DNA of 64,000 nucleotides from CAZDQL01 sp964507325 (GTDB lineage: Bacteria; Planctomycetota; UBA1135; GCA-002686595): positions 1-64,000 of the forward strand of contig CAZDQL010000010.1 in assembly GCA_964507325.1 (NCBI GenBank), read 5' to 3'. The position numbers were made by a program, and so were the translations under genes. Shown here piece by piece: positions 56,219 through 64,000 of this stretch. Every line of letters starts with the position of its first letter. The stretch's first letter is position 1. Below the pieces are notes generated by a model, which had not been told where the DNA came from, ran no database searches, and saw only the letters and a list, made by a program, of their open reading frames with translations.

Positions 56219-57211
56219 ATGGCGTCGCGCAAGCTGCGATTCTTCTCGTCCGAGGACGTCAAGGCCGCCCTCTCGATGGCCGAGGCCGTCGAGCTGATGA
56301 AGGAGGCCTTCGCCAAGCTCCGCAGCGGGCAGGCGGTCGTCCCCCTGCGTACGCACGTCGAGGCACCCGATCACGGGGGCACCGCCCTCTTCATGCCCTC
56401 TGCGCTGCCGGCGGATGGCCAGATCGGCCTCAAGGTCGTCACCGTCTTCGACGGCAACGCTGGCTTGGGGCTCCCCCGGATCCAGGCCCTGGTGCTGGTG
56501 CTCGACGGCACCACCGGCAGCCCGCTGGCGGTCATGGACGGGACCTACCTGACCGCCCTGCGCACCGGCGCCGCCTCGGGTGCCGCCACCGACCTCTTGG
56601 CGCGCCAGGACGCCGAGAGCGCGGCGATCCTCGGCACCGGCGTGCAAGGCCGCACCCAGCTCGAGGCGATTTGCGCCGTGCGCCGCATCGCCAAGGTACG
56701 GGCCTTCGATCCCGTTGAAGGTGCCGCCGCCGCCTTCGCCAGGGAGATGGGCGCCGCCCTCGACATCGAGATCGAGCCGGTCCCCGCTGCGGCCCAGGCC
56801 GTGCGCGGCGCCGACATCGTCTGCACGGCGACCACGTCGGTCTCACCGGTCTTCGAGGACGAGGACCTCGAGCCGGGTGTGCACGTCAACGCCGTCGGCT
56901 CCTACCAGCCCCACGTCCAGGAGATCCCGGCCGAGACGGTGCGGCGTGCCCGGGTCGTGGTCGATCACCGCGCCTCCGCCCTGGCCGAGACGGGCGATCT
57001 GATCGTCCCGATCGAAGAGCAGCTGTTCTCCGAGGATCCCATCCACGCCGAACTGGGGGAGATCGTGCTGGGGGAGGCGTCGGCCAGGGCCTCCGACGGC
57101 GAGGTGACCCTCTTCAAGTCCGTCGGGGTCGCGATCCAGGATCTCGTCGCCGCCGAGCGCGTCCTCGACAACGGAGCGCAGCTCGGCCTCGGCACCGAGA
57201 TCTCGCTGTGA
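56219..57211 (+). CDS. ornithine cyclodeaminase/mu-crystallin family protein
   Basis: A 330-residue NAD(P)-binding protein of the ornithine cyclodeaminase/mu-crystallin family. The N-terminal substrate domain (FFSSEDVKAALSMAEAVELM, VVPLRTHVEAP) is followed by the dinucleotide fold AILGTGVQGRTQLEAI near residue 137. Family enzymes include ornithine cyclodeaminase, alanine dehydrogenase and pyrroline-2-carboxylate reductase. GTALFMPSALP and KVVTVFDGN are typical of the latter, broad-substrate branch. A GTG at 56204 could also start the gene, but the ATG at 56219 has AAGGAGTGGGAG upstream. The stop is followed by a strong hairpin. A reductase role beside the 3-hydroxyproline dehydratase-like enzyme is a hypothesis. 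Confidence 0.82.
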   Translation: MASRKLRFFSSEDVKAALSMAEAVELMKEAFAKLRSGQAVVPLRTHVEAPDHGGTALFMPSALPADGQIGLKVVTVFDGNAGLGLPRIQALVLVLDGTTGSPLAVMDGTYLTALRTGAASGAATDLLARQDAESAAILGTGVQGRTQLEAICAVRRIAKVRAFDPVEGAAAAFAREMGAALDIEIEPVPAAAQAVRGADIVCTATTSVSPVFEDEDLEPGVHVNAVGSYQPHVQEIPAETVRRARVVVDHRASALAETGDLIVPIEEQLFSEDPIHAELGEIVLGEASARASDGEVTLFKSVGVAIQDLVAAERVLDNGAQLGLGTEISL

Positions 57212-57218
57212 GCGCCTT

Positions 57219-57242
57219 CCGGCCGGTTCGCTGAACCGCCGG
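57219..57242 (+). terminator. hairpin terminator after OCD-family gene
   Basis: CCGG (57219-57222) pairs with CCGG (57239-57242), and CGGTTC (57224-57229) pairs with GAACCG (57233-57238), around a three-base loop, with one bulged C at 57223. It starts eight bases after the OCD-family stop codon. A GATTTGG stretch follows, so it has only a short T run. Confidence 0.55.
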
Positions 57243-57326
57243 CGATTTGGACTCGACCCCCCGACGGTCGACGGTAACTTGTGCGCCCCGAGGACTCCTG
57301 CGAGCCGAGGACGGACCCGCCGAACC

Positions 57327-58727
57327 ATGAGCCCCCCTCTCCACGTCGACGTGGGATCCAGGCCCGATCTGGACCCCACCTTCCTTCCCGCCGTCCTGTG
57401 GAACCGCGCCTACCGCGAGCGGGTGAACGCGGATCCCGGGGCGACCGACCTGCGCCTCGGGATCACTCGGGGGGACGGCACGGCGTTCGTGCACGACACG
57501 CGGATCCTGGCCCACGAGGGCGAGGGCGCCGAGCTGAATGTGCGCCACGTCGAGCGACTGGTGAAGGCGCTGCTCTGGCTGCGGGGCGGTTCGCGGATTC
57601 ACGTCGGCGGGAATCCGGCGCTGGCCGCCTCGCTCGCTCCGATCTTCTCGCCCAGCGGCGCCCGCGACTTCGACGACGACAACGTCGGCCAGAAGATGTT
57701 CGGCGAGCCGCTCCAGGTGATCTCCTCCTCGATCGACGAGGTCCCCGAGGCCGCTTCCAGCAGCGCAGCCTTGGGGCGCAACCTCGACGGCTGCCGGATC
57801 GGCTTCGACCTGGGAGGAAGCGACCGCAAGGGCGCGGCGGTGATCGACGGCGAGGTGGTCCACTCCGAGGAGGTCGCCTGGGATCCCTACTTCGAGCGGG
57901 ACCCCGAGTACCACTACCGCGGCATCCACGACACGCTGCAGCGCGCCGCCGCGAAGCTGCCGCGGGTCGACGCGATCGGCGGCAGTGCCGCGGGCGTGTA
58001 CGTCAAGAACGAGGTGCGCAACGCCTCCCTCTTCCGGGGTGTTGCACCCGAGGACTTCGAGGAGAAGGTGCGGCGCATCTTCTTCCGCCTGAAGGAGGAC
58101 TGGGGCGGTGTGCCCTTCGAGGTGGTCAACGACGGCGAGGTCACTGCGCTCGCCGGCTCGATGGCGCTGGGCGAGGGGGCGCTGCTGGGGGTCTCGATGG
58201 GGACCAGCATGGCCGCCGGGTACTGCGATCCCGGCGGGAGGATCACCGCGGGGATCAACGAATTGGCTTTCGCTCCCATCGACTACCGAACCGACGCCCC
58301 GGTCGACGAGTGGTCCGGTGACCACGGTTGCGGCGTGCAGTACTTCTCCCAGCAGGGGGTCGCGCGCCTCGCTCCGCTGGCGGGGATCGAGCTGCCGGAT
58401 GGGATGCCCTTCGCCGAGCGCCTGGTCGAGGTGCAGCAGCTGATGGCGGCCGGTGACGATCGCGCGCGCCGCGTCTACGCGACGATCGGCACCTGTTTCG
58501 GCTACTCGATCGCGCACTACGCCGAGTTCTACGAGCTCGCCCACGTCCTGATCCTGGGCCGCGTCTCCTCCGGCGAGGGGGGCGAGCTGATCCTGAGGGG
58601 TGCCGAGGCGCTCCTGCGTCGCGAATTCCCCCAGCTCGGTGAACGCATCCAGCTCTCCACGCCGGACGAGAAGGACAAGCGCCACGGCCAGGCGATCGCC
58701 GCCGCCAGCCTGCCGAAGATCGGCTGA
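57327..58727 (+). CDS. ROK family sugar kinase-like protein
   Basis: A 466-residue protein with the ROK/ASKHA fold from about residue 155: RIGFDLGGSDRKGAAVIDG is the phosphate-1 loop and GALLGVSMGTSMAAGY carries the second phosphate motif. Before it lies a 150-residue N-terminal region (VDVGSRPDLDPTFLPAV, GDGTAFVHDTRILAHEG) that is not usual in ROK proteins. The zinc-binding cysteine motif typical of ROK kinases is not obvious; DHGCGVQYF is the only nearby candidate. It may phosphorylate an amino sugar. It is 15 bases upstream of a PIG-L deacetylase gene, and this pairing suggests N-acetylglucosamine or a related amino sugar. The ATG at 57327 is chosen as the first after a weak upstream frame. 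Confidence 0.7.
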   Translation: MSPPLHVDVGSRPDLDPTFLPAVLWNRAYRERVNADPGATDLRLGITRGDGTAFVHDTRILAHEGEGAELNVRHVERLVKALLWLRGGSRIHVGGNPALAASLAPIFSPSGARDFDDDNVGQKMFGEPLQVISSSIDEVPEAASSSAALGRNLDGCRIGFDLGGSDRKGAAVIDGEVVHSEEVAWDPYFERDPEYHYRGIHDTLQRAAAKLPRVDAIGGSAAGVYVKNEVRNASLFRGVAPEDFEEKVRRIFFRLKEDWGGVPFEVVNDGEVTALAGSMALGEGALLGVSMGTSMAAGYCDPGGRITAGINELAFAPIDYRTDAPVDEWSGDHGCGVQYFSQQGVARLAPLAGIELPDGMPFAERLVEVQQLMAAGDDRARRVYATIGTCFGYSIAHYAEFYELAHVLILGRVSSGEGGELILRGAEALLRREFPQLGERIQLSTPDEKDKRHGQAIAAASLPKIG

Positions 58728-58742
58728 ACCCGAATCCCGCCC

Positions 58743-59597
58743 ATGCAGCTCCACAACTCCGACGCGGACGTCTTCGTTCCCGATGACCTCGAGCTCTCGG
58801 CCGCCCTCGCGCGCACGACGCACCTGTGCGTCGGAGCGCACCAGGACGACCAGGAGTTCATGGCCTACCACGGGATCGTCGAGTGCTTCGGCCGCGACGA
58901 TCGCTGGTTCACCGGCGTCGTGGTGACCGACGGCGGAGGCAGTGCCCGCAGCGGGCCCTACGCGGACCATAGCGACGACGAGATGAAGGCGGTGCGCCGC
59001 CGCGAGCAGCGCAAGGCCGCCTGCGTGGGGGAGTACGCCGCCCAGCTCCAGCTCGCCTACCCGAGCGCCACGGTGAAGGACGCCGGGGTCGCCGCGGTGA
59101 CCGCGGACCTGCGCGCCGTGCTCGAGGCGAGTCGCCCGCGCATCGTCTACCTGCACAACCCCGCCGACAAGCACGACACCCACGTCGCCTGCGCGCTGCG
59201 CGCGATCGAGGCGCTGCGCGCCCTCCCCGCCGATGCCCGGCCGGAGAAGGTCTACGGCAACGAGGTGTGGCGCGACCTCGACTGGTTGCTCGACGAGGAC
59301 AAAGAGGTCCTGCGCGTCGACGGCCACGAGAACCTGGCCAGCGCCCTGGCCGGGATCTTCGACTCGCAGCTCGCCGGCGGCAAGCGCTACGACCTGGCGA
59401 TCCAGGGGCGCCGCCGCGCGAACGCGACGATGCTCGAGTCGCACGCGGTCGACCAGGCCGAGGCGCTCACCTGGGCGCTCGACCTGACGCCGCTGGTGGC
59501 CGACGCGTCGCTGTCGGTCGTCGAGTACACGCACCGCTTCCTCGAGCGGCTGAAACAGGACGTGGCCGACCGGGTGCGGAGGATGGGCGGCCGCTGA
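58743..59597 (+). CDS. PIG-L family deacetylase
   Basis: A 284-residue zinc-dependent N-deacetylase of the PIG-L/LmbE superfamily. The metal motif is CVGAHQDDQEFM, a variant of the usual AHPDDE with Gln before the two Asp and one between Asp and Glu. The second His region is KHDTHVACALRAIE. Family members remove acetyl groups from N-acetylglucosamine units such as GlcNAc-inositol, mycothiol or bacillithiol precursors, or chitooligosaccharides. With the ROK protein directly upstream, amino sugar catabolism is a reasonable inference. No signal peptide is present, so it acts in the cytoplasm. It converges on the carboxypeptidase-regulatory-like gene. Confidence 0.83.
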   Translation: MQLHNSDADVFVPDDLELSAALARTTHLCVGAHQDDQEFMAYHGIVECFGRDDRWFTGVVVTDGGGSARSGPYADHSDDEMKAVRRREQRKAACVGEYAAQLQLAYPSATVKDAGVAAVTADLRAVLEASRPRIVYLHNPADKHDTHVACALRAIEALRALPADARPEKVYGNEVWRDLDWLLDEDKEVLRVDGHENLASALAGIFDSQLAGGKRYDLAIQGRRRANATMLESHAVDQAEALTWALDLTPLVADASLSVVEYTHRFLERLKQDVADRVRRMGGR

Positions 59598-59624
59598 GTG
59601 GGGGGGGCGCCTCCGCCTCCGACC

Positions 59625-61841
59625 TCACGGGACGCGGATGACGACCGGATCGTCACCCGCCCGCGGCAAGTCCACGCGTCCCTCGGGGGAATCGGGGAGG
59701 TCGGCTCGCCCGCCGGCGTGCTGAGCGCTCGGAATCGTCCGGCGCGCGGTGATCGCGATCGGGAGCCCCTCTGGAGCTTCGATCTCGAAGTGCCCTTGCT
59801 CGTCGGCGAGTGCTTGCTTCAGGGGACGACCCTGGGCGTCGAGCACACGGATCCGGGCTTGGGCAACGGGCTCGCCACCGGGGCCGATCGCGCGCCCCCG
59901 GACACTCACGGCCGCCGGCAGGATCACCTCGAAATCCACCCATCCCGTTCGCACACCGTCGACCCAGACGTCGCTGAGCCGGCGCTGCTCATCGGTGAGC
60001 CGCTCGTCTGCTCCAGGGGCCTGCACTCGCAGCTCGTACTCGCGATCGGGCAACCCGTCGAAGCGGAACTCGCCGTCCCTCCCGGTCTGGACGTAGGAGT
60101 ATCCGGTGTTCGGACGGTGCAGGGCAACGACGGCGTGGACGACCACCCGCCCCTCGAAGTCCAGGACCCTGCCCGCGATGACACCTCCGGCCGGGAAGGC
60201 CAGCTTCAGGGAATCGACCGTCTCGCCGTCCGCCAGGAGAACGGTGGCTGCGGCTTCCCCCGAGATGCTTTGGCTCCGCGCCCGCACCGTCCACTTCCCA
60301 CCGGCGAGGCTCCCGAACTGGAAGCCTCCCCGATCGTTCGAACTGCGGTCGATCCTGGCGATGTGGAAGTCGATCGACTGCGCCTCGGGGAGTCGGCCGA
60401 ACTCGTAGCGATCGCCATTGGACCCGGAGAGCACCATGTAGGCACCCGGAACGGGGCTGCCGTCGGCGGTCACGACCGCGCCCGCGATGAGCCCCGCGGG
60501 GAGGAGCCATAGGTCCCCGAAGTCGATCTGCTCCTTGGACCGCTCATCGCTAGGGAAGTCGTAGATCCGGGTTCCGAGCCCCCGATGGGAGAGCCGCAGT
60601 ACGTGCCGCTGATCCCGCCGGACCTCAGTCAGCTCGAAGCGTCCCTCGCCATTGGTGTGGGTCGTCCTCCAGTCCATCTTGTGAAGCGACCCCATGTGAT
60701 CGCTCGCCGCGGCGGTCACGCTCACTCCCGCCAGCGGATGACCGTCTCCGTCGAGCACGCGGCCGACGGTGCGACGTCCCGCAGTCAAGACGAAATCGAG
60801 CCGCGCCTCGTCCTCCTCGCCGGCGGGCACTTTCCCCTCGCACAACCCGTAGCCGGCGGCGACCACGAAGATCTCCGCCCCACGGGTCGAGTTCACACCG
60901 GGCAGCACGTACTCCCCCGCTGCGTCGCTGAGGACACTCTCGCGCGGGGTGACGTAGCCCTCGCGAACCGCTGCTCCTTCGATCGGCAGACCGGTCGCCG
61001 CGTCGGTGATTCGACCGCGCAGGGTCAGGCCGCGGTCGACCTCGATCCTCACCTCTCGGATCAATCCACTCTCGACCACGAAGTCGACGCTCGGCGGAGC
61101 GCGATGCTCGCGCGGATAGACCTGGCACACGTGGTCTCCAGGGGGCAAACCCCCGAGCCGGAAGCTGCCATCGGGTCCCGACTCGACCGGTCCATAGGCG
61201 TACGTCGCGTCCCCCCACGCGCGCACCAACGCTCCTTCGACAGGGATGCCGGTGCCCGCCTCGCGCACGAGACCTCGCAGACCCCCGGCGAGCTGGAGGC
61301 GCAGGACGACCTGCTCTCCGGCGAAGCAGGGAGCGAGCTCCGCCGCCGCCCACCCAGCGCCCTCGTCCGCGGGCACGCGCAGGACGTGCGGGATCCCCAG
61401 GGGCAGCTCGAACTGGAAGCCCCCCGACTCGTCGCTCACGGCGCGCTCCACGACGGTGAACGTGAGGCGACCTTCGAAGTCCATCCCGCTCTCGTGGGCG
61501 GAGTCGCCGAGACACAGTTGGACGGGGAGCCCGGGGAGTGGCTGGCCCTGTGAGCTCTCGACGCGACCACGCAGGGCCTGCATCGGCACCACTCCCCTGG
61601 AGCGGGCCTCCTCCGCCGGAGGCTCGACGGCGACTGGGGCCAGCGCCTCCCGTCGTGCCGCGGCCTCCAGGCGAGAATCGCCGGAGGTCACCGCGGTCCG
61701 TGGATCGGCGGCCTCGGCGCGTCGCTGCTCTTCGCCAGAGACTGCCTGCTGCTGCGTGTGTGTCCCCCTGAGCAGCAGGGCGACCAGCCCGACGAGCAAC
61801 GCCAGCGCGATGAGGGCCAGCCCCAGACGTTCCTTCATCAT
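59625..61841 (-). CDS. secreted carboxypeptidase-regulatory-like repeat protein
   Basis: A 738-residue protein with one N-terminal membrane segment (LGLALIALALLVGLVALLL) and a large extracytoplasmic part. It is built of repeated carboxypeptidase-regulatory-like (transthyretin-fold) domains. The repeated pattern is G-x-V-x-D-x-x-G-x-P-x-x-G-A: ALRGRVESSQGQPLPG, LRGLVREAGTGIPVEGA, LRGRITDAATGLPIEGA, TVGRVLDGDGHPLAGV, IAGRVLDFEGRVVVHA and VRGRAIGPGGEPVAQA, giving at least six copies. It is probably a cell-surface or periplasmic structural or binding protein. The start at the double ATG (61841 or 61838) begins the membrane segment. It is divergent from the GNAT gene. Confidence 0.75.
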   Translation of the reverse strand: MMKERLGLALIALALLVGLVALLLRGTHTQQQAVSGEEQRRAEAADPRTAVTSGDSRLEAAARREALAPVAVEPPAEEARSRGVVPMQALRGRVESSQGQPLPGLPVQLCLGDSAHESGMDFEGRLTFTVVERAVSDESGGFQFELPLGIPHVLRVPADEGAGWAAAELAPCFAGEQVVLRLQLAGGLRGLVREAGTGIPVEGALVRAWGDATYAYGPVESGPDGSFRLGGLPPGDHVCQVYPREHRAPPSVDFVVESGLIREVRIEVDRGLTLRGRITDAATGLPIEGAAVREGYVTPRESVLSDAAGEYVLPGVNSTRGAEIFVVAAGYGLCEGKVPAGEEDEARLDFVLTAGRRTVGRVLDGDGHPLAGVSVTAAASDHMGSLHKMDWRTTHTNGEGRFELTEVRRDQRHVLRLSHRGLGTRIYDFPSDERSKEQIDFGDLWLLPAGLIAGAVVTADGSPVPGAYMVLSGSNGDRYEFGRLPEAQSIDFHIARIDRSSNDRGGFQFGSLAGGKWTVRARSQSISGEAAATVLLADGETVDSLKLAFPAGGVIAGRVLDFEGRVVVHAVVALHRPNTGYSYVQTGRDGEFRFDGLPDREYELRVQAPGADERLTDEQRRLSDVWVDGVRTGWVDFEVILPAAVSVRGRAIGPGGEPVAQARIRVLDAQGRPLKQALADEQGHFEIEAPEGLPIAITARRTIPSAQHAGGRADLPDSPEGRVDLPRAGDDPVVIRVP

Positions 61842-61911
61842 CCGAGAGTGTCTCCCTGACGACCGACCGTACCCCCTCGGCCTGCGCCGGTCACGGGGTA
61901 GGATCCTGGCC

Positions 61912-62388
61912 ATGGACGAGGACGTCATCCTGCGCGAGGGCGGCCCGGACGACGAAGTCGAGCTGGATCGCATGCTGCGGGCGTACACGGCCGAGATCGC
62001 CGAGTTCTCGGACCGAGTCGACCGCGACCGGCCCCTCGAGCCCGAGTGGACGCGTCACCCGGGTCTGCGTCCCTTCCTGATCGAGCGGGCGCGGGCGCCG
62101 GTGGGCATCGCGCTGGTGATGGGGCGCGAGTACGCAGCCACGCAGGGGGAGGACGTGGACTGGGTGGTCTACGACTACTTCGTCGAGCCAGAGCTGCGCG
62201 GCACCGGTATCGCCGAGCGGGCCGCCCACCTGCTGTTCGACCGGCTCACCGGCGACTGGGCCATCGCGGTGCAGGAGCGCAACGGTCGCGCGCTCGCCTT
62301 CTGGCGCAAGGTGATCGCGGCGCGCGGCGAGCACGTCGAGACGACCCCCGGCGTGGAGGGCTTGCCGACCTATCGCTTTCGGAGCTGA
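61912..62388 (+). CDS. GNAT family acetyltransferase
   Basis: A 158-residue GNAT acetyltransferase. The core has the expected order: an N-terminal strand and helices (VILREGGPDDEVELDRML), the central VVYDYFVEPELRGTGIAERAA with the acetyl-CoA pyrophosphate-binding R-G-T-G-I turn, then AIAVQERNGRALAFWRKV. The acceptor, a small amine or a protein N-terminus, is unknown. The ATG at 61912 begins the conserved region; more upstream sequence in frame belongs to the opposite-strand gene region. It is divergent from the carboxypeptidase-regulatory-like gene. Confidence 0.8.
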   Translation: MDEDVILREGGPDDEVELDRMLRAYTAEIAEFSDRVDRDRPLEPEWTRHPGLRPFLIERARAPVGIALVMGREYAATQGEDVDWVVYDYFVEPELRGTGIAERAAHLLFDRLTGDWAIAVQERNGRALAFWRKVIAARGEHVETTPGVEGLPTYRFRS

Positions 62389-62423
62389 GCACCGTCCAGG
62401 AGGACCCCTGCACGTGCCACCCC

Positions 62424-63929
62424 TCACTCCCCGAAGGCGAAGAACGCGTCCAGTTCCGCCCCCGAGGCGGTGAAGCGCCGCTCCTCTCGATCCGCCTCCA
62501 GCTCGTATCCGATGCGCTGGAGCAGCTCGCCGATCTCCAGGGTGTTCGTGTCGGCGACGTACTCCTCCCAGAGCTCGCCGAGGTCGTGGTCCTCGAACCA
62601 CTCCCCAAGCCTCGCGAGGGAGACCGGCTCGTCCCCCTCGTCGAGCAGGTCTCGGATCAAGAGCAGCGCCCCCGCCTCGCCGCGCGCCCGCAGCTCGACG
62701 TCCAGGGCGAAGGCCAGCATGGCGCCGCCCTTGTAGGCCATGGTCTCGTTCGGACCGTCTCCGTCGCGCCAGTTGACCTCTGGATCGGCGAAGGCGACCT
62801 GGCCCCAGGAGGAGCGGTTCAACGCCTCCTCCCCCAGCTCCAGGATGCGCTCCGCGAACCACTCGCGGGTGATCACGCCGCTGGCGGCGAGGTGCCAGAG
62901 CGAGAAGTACTCGGTGAAGCCCTCGTGGAACCAGGTGATCGCCTCGCTCCCGCGGATCCTCGAGCCCAGCCACCAGTGGAAGAGCTCGTGGGCGACGAAG
63001 TGGTGGTAGTAGGGGCTCTCGGCCTGCCACTCCGGCGTTTGCGCCGTGAACCCCAGGACCAGGCCGAAGTCCGCTCCCATGCCGCCACCGCCGACGTCGG
63101 TGACGAAGACGACCAGGGGATCGGGGGGAGGGTGGCCGGTGGCGCGTCCGATGCCCTCCGCGAGCCGGCTCACCACCTCCCCGACCGTCTCGGCCACCAG
63201 GTGCGCCTTCCCGTACTGCACGACCTGCAGGCGGCCGCTCGAGAGCCGCCGGTCGAAGCTGGCGAGCGGCTCTCCGAAGGCGATGAAGCCGTTCCCCTCG
63301 GTCGGGTCGAGCTCGAGCTCGATCCGACCCTTCTCCTGCGCCCCCGACCACCCGCTCGCCAGCGGGCAACCGGCGGGGGCCCGCAGCTCCACCGTGCGGG
63401 TCCCTCCGGTCGGACCGTGGTCCTGGTAAACCTTCGGGAAGACGTTGCGGGTCTGACCGAAGGAGTAGCTCGGCGACCAGGTCGGGAGCATCCCCCAGCG
63501 CCTCTGCGCCTCCGATCCCGCGCGGATCGGGTGGATGGCGAAGCGCGCCTCGAAGCTCCCGTCCCAGTCCTCGGGTTGCTGGAGCACCAGGGCGTTGCCG
63601 GGGAAGAGATCGGCGTCGACCGCTGGCCGGCAGCTCCGGACGTCCAGGAAGAGGGAGTCGACCTCGCGCCAGTCCCCCCAGCTGTCGAAGACCAGCGTGA
63701 CCGCGCCCTCCGCGACGGGGAGGTCGGTCCCGCTGACGCGCAGCAGCCACTCCGGCCGCCGCTCCAGGGGGAGCCCGTGCCCACCGCCGGGCGCGAACTC
63801 GAGCGTGTAGTGGATCCGAGGCGGCGCCTGCCCCATCGTCCCCTGCGGCGGAGCTCCGACCGGGGCCTGTGAATGCGCGGCGTCGACGCAGGCGAGAAGG
63901 GCCAGGAGCAGGCAGAGGAGCCGCGGCAT
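62424..63929 (-). CDS. exported M1/M61-like metallopeptidase
   Basis: A 501-residue exported zinc peptidase (signal peptide about residues 1-20). The catalytic motif is H-E-L-F-H at residues 314-318 (FVAHELFHWW), with the third zinc ligand Glu336 in ITWFHEGFTEYF, in the gluzincin arrangement of families M1 and M61. The N-terminal 250 residues are beta-rich as in M61. No clear GAMEN-type exopeptidase motif is seen; GGGGMGADFG lies near that position. It likely removes amino acids from peptides outside the cytoplasm. It begins 8 bases after the stop of a gene whose 3' end lies at the window edge. Confidence 0.8.
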   Translation of the reverse strand: MPRLLCLLLALLACVDAAHSQAPVGAPPQGTMGQAPPRIHYTLEFAPGGGHGLPLERRPEWLLRVSGTDLPVAEGAVTLVFDSWGDWREVDSLFLDVRSCRPAVDADLFPGNALVLQQPEDWDGSFEARFAIHPIRAGSEAQRRWGMLPTWSPSYSFGQTRNVFPKVYQDHGPTGGTRTVELRAPAGCPLASGWSGAQEKGRIELELDPTEGNGFIAFGEPLASFDRRLSSGRLQVVQYGKAHLVAETVGEVVSRLAEGIGRATGHPPPDPLVVFVTDVGGGGMGADFGLVLGFTAQTPEWQAESPYYHHFVAHELFHWWLGSRIRGSEAITWFHEGFTEYFSLWHLAASGVITREWFAERILELGEEALNRSSWGQVAFADPEVNWRDGDGPNETMAYKGGAMLAFALDVELRARGEAGALLLIRDLLDEGDEPVSLARLGEWFEDHDLGELWEEYVADTNTLEIGELLQRIGYELEADREERRFTASGAELDAFFAFGE

Positions 63930-63937
63930 GGCGACAG

Positions 63938-64000
63938 TCAGCCGACGAGCTCCACCGCCGCTCGGACCCGCCGGGTGATCTCTTCGAAGTCGCCCGCGGC
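63938..64000 (-). CDS. partial gene at window edge (3' end)
   Basis: Only the last 20 codons are inside the window, reading FEEITRRVRAAVELVG before a TGA at 63940-63938. It lies 8 bases upstream of the metallopeptidase start on the same strand, so the two are probably in one operon. The short alpha-helical tail is typical of many enzymes, including PLP-dependent ones, and cannot be assigned. Confidence 0.6.
   Translation of the reverse strand, partial: AAGDFEEITRRVRAAVELVG

Overview
This 64 kb window is GC-rich (roughly two thirds G+C, with codon third positions mostly G or C). It carries about 40 protein genes and no RNA gene, CRISPR array, phage or insertion sequence that I can see. Secreted sulfatases with cysteine-type formylglycine motifs, several large secreted glycoside hydrolases, PQQ-type beta-propeller proteins and carboxypeptidase-regulatory-like and FG-GAP surface proteins occur together, with no SusC/SusD or TonB genes. 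That suggests a heterotrophic, polysaccharide-degrading bacterium of the Planctomycetota (or a related PVC lineage) with high GC. This assignment is inference from gene content; there is no 16S or marker gene here.

Layout. 0-11.6 kb: a TSUP permease, two sulfatases (1.1-2.4 and 9.1-10.5 kb), a MarR regulator overlapping a PLP enzyme, a PQQ propeller protein, a secreted protein with an in-frame UGA followed by a SECIS-like hairpin (5.7-7.3 kb), a divergent DUF418/TetR pair around a perfect palindrome, and a SAM methyltransferase. 11.6-17.2 kb: a large SARP/AAA/TPR regulator with a DUF4242 protein, an enolase-superfamily protein and a chimeric sulfatase remnant. 17.4-35.3 kb: a polysaccharide locus with GH28, a GH123/DUF4091 protein, an L-fucose/arabinose isomerase-family protein, RhaT, a GH106 rhamnosidase, a GH127-SASA esterase fusion, an MGH1-like glycosidase, an SGNH-like hypothetical protein and a membrane PQQ propeller. 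35.3-49.6 kb: a proline racemase-family enzyme coupled to a sulfatase, a nuclease/phosphatase-fold lipoprotein and FAD oxidoreductase, then a minus-strand operon with an unknown protein, a 1417-residue sulfatase-GH106 fusion, a 6-hairpin lipoprotein and a PhoD-like phosphatase. 49.7-64 kb: M55 aminopeptidase, a secreted triple zinc-ribbon protein, an FG-GAP/tail-fibre-like surface protein, L-serine dehydratase, an ornithine cyclodeaminase/mu-crystallin protein, a ROK protein with a PIG-L deacetylase, a carboxypeptidase-regulatory-like protein, a GNAT and an M1/M61-like peptidase.

How the genes fit together. The central block reads as a pathway for a sulfated, rhamnose-containing polysaccharide of algal or pectic type. 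Sulfatases and GH106/GH127/GH28/MGH1 enzymes would release sugars outside the cytoplasm, RhaT would import L-rhamnose, and the divergently transcribed isomerase would begin its catabolism. Several neighbours overlap by 1-8 bases (8 bp, ATGA, ATGA, TGATG), which implies translational coupling. The proline racemase-family enzyme (Ser/Thr instead of two catalytic Cys) and the mu-crystallin-family protein could together handle 3-hydroxyproline, but they lie 18 kb apart and this is only a hypothesis.

The most unusual signals are (1) the in-frame UGA with a hairpin about 20 nt downstream built from codons that are rare in this genome, a candidate selenoprotein; (2) the single-chain sulfatase-rhamnosidase; (3) two palindromic operators beside their regulators; and (4) a sulfatase tail duplicated onto an unrelated lipoprotein-like N-terminus.
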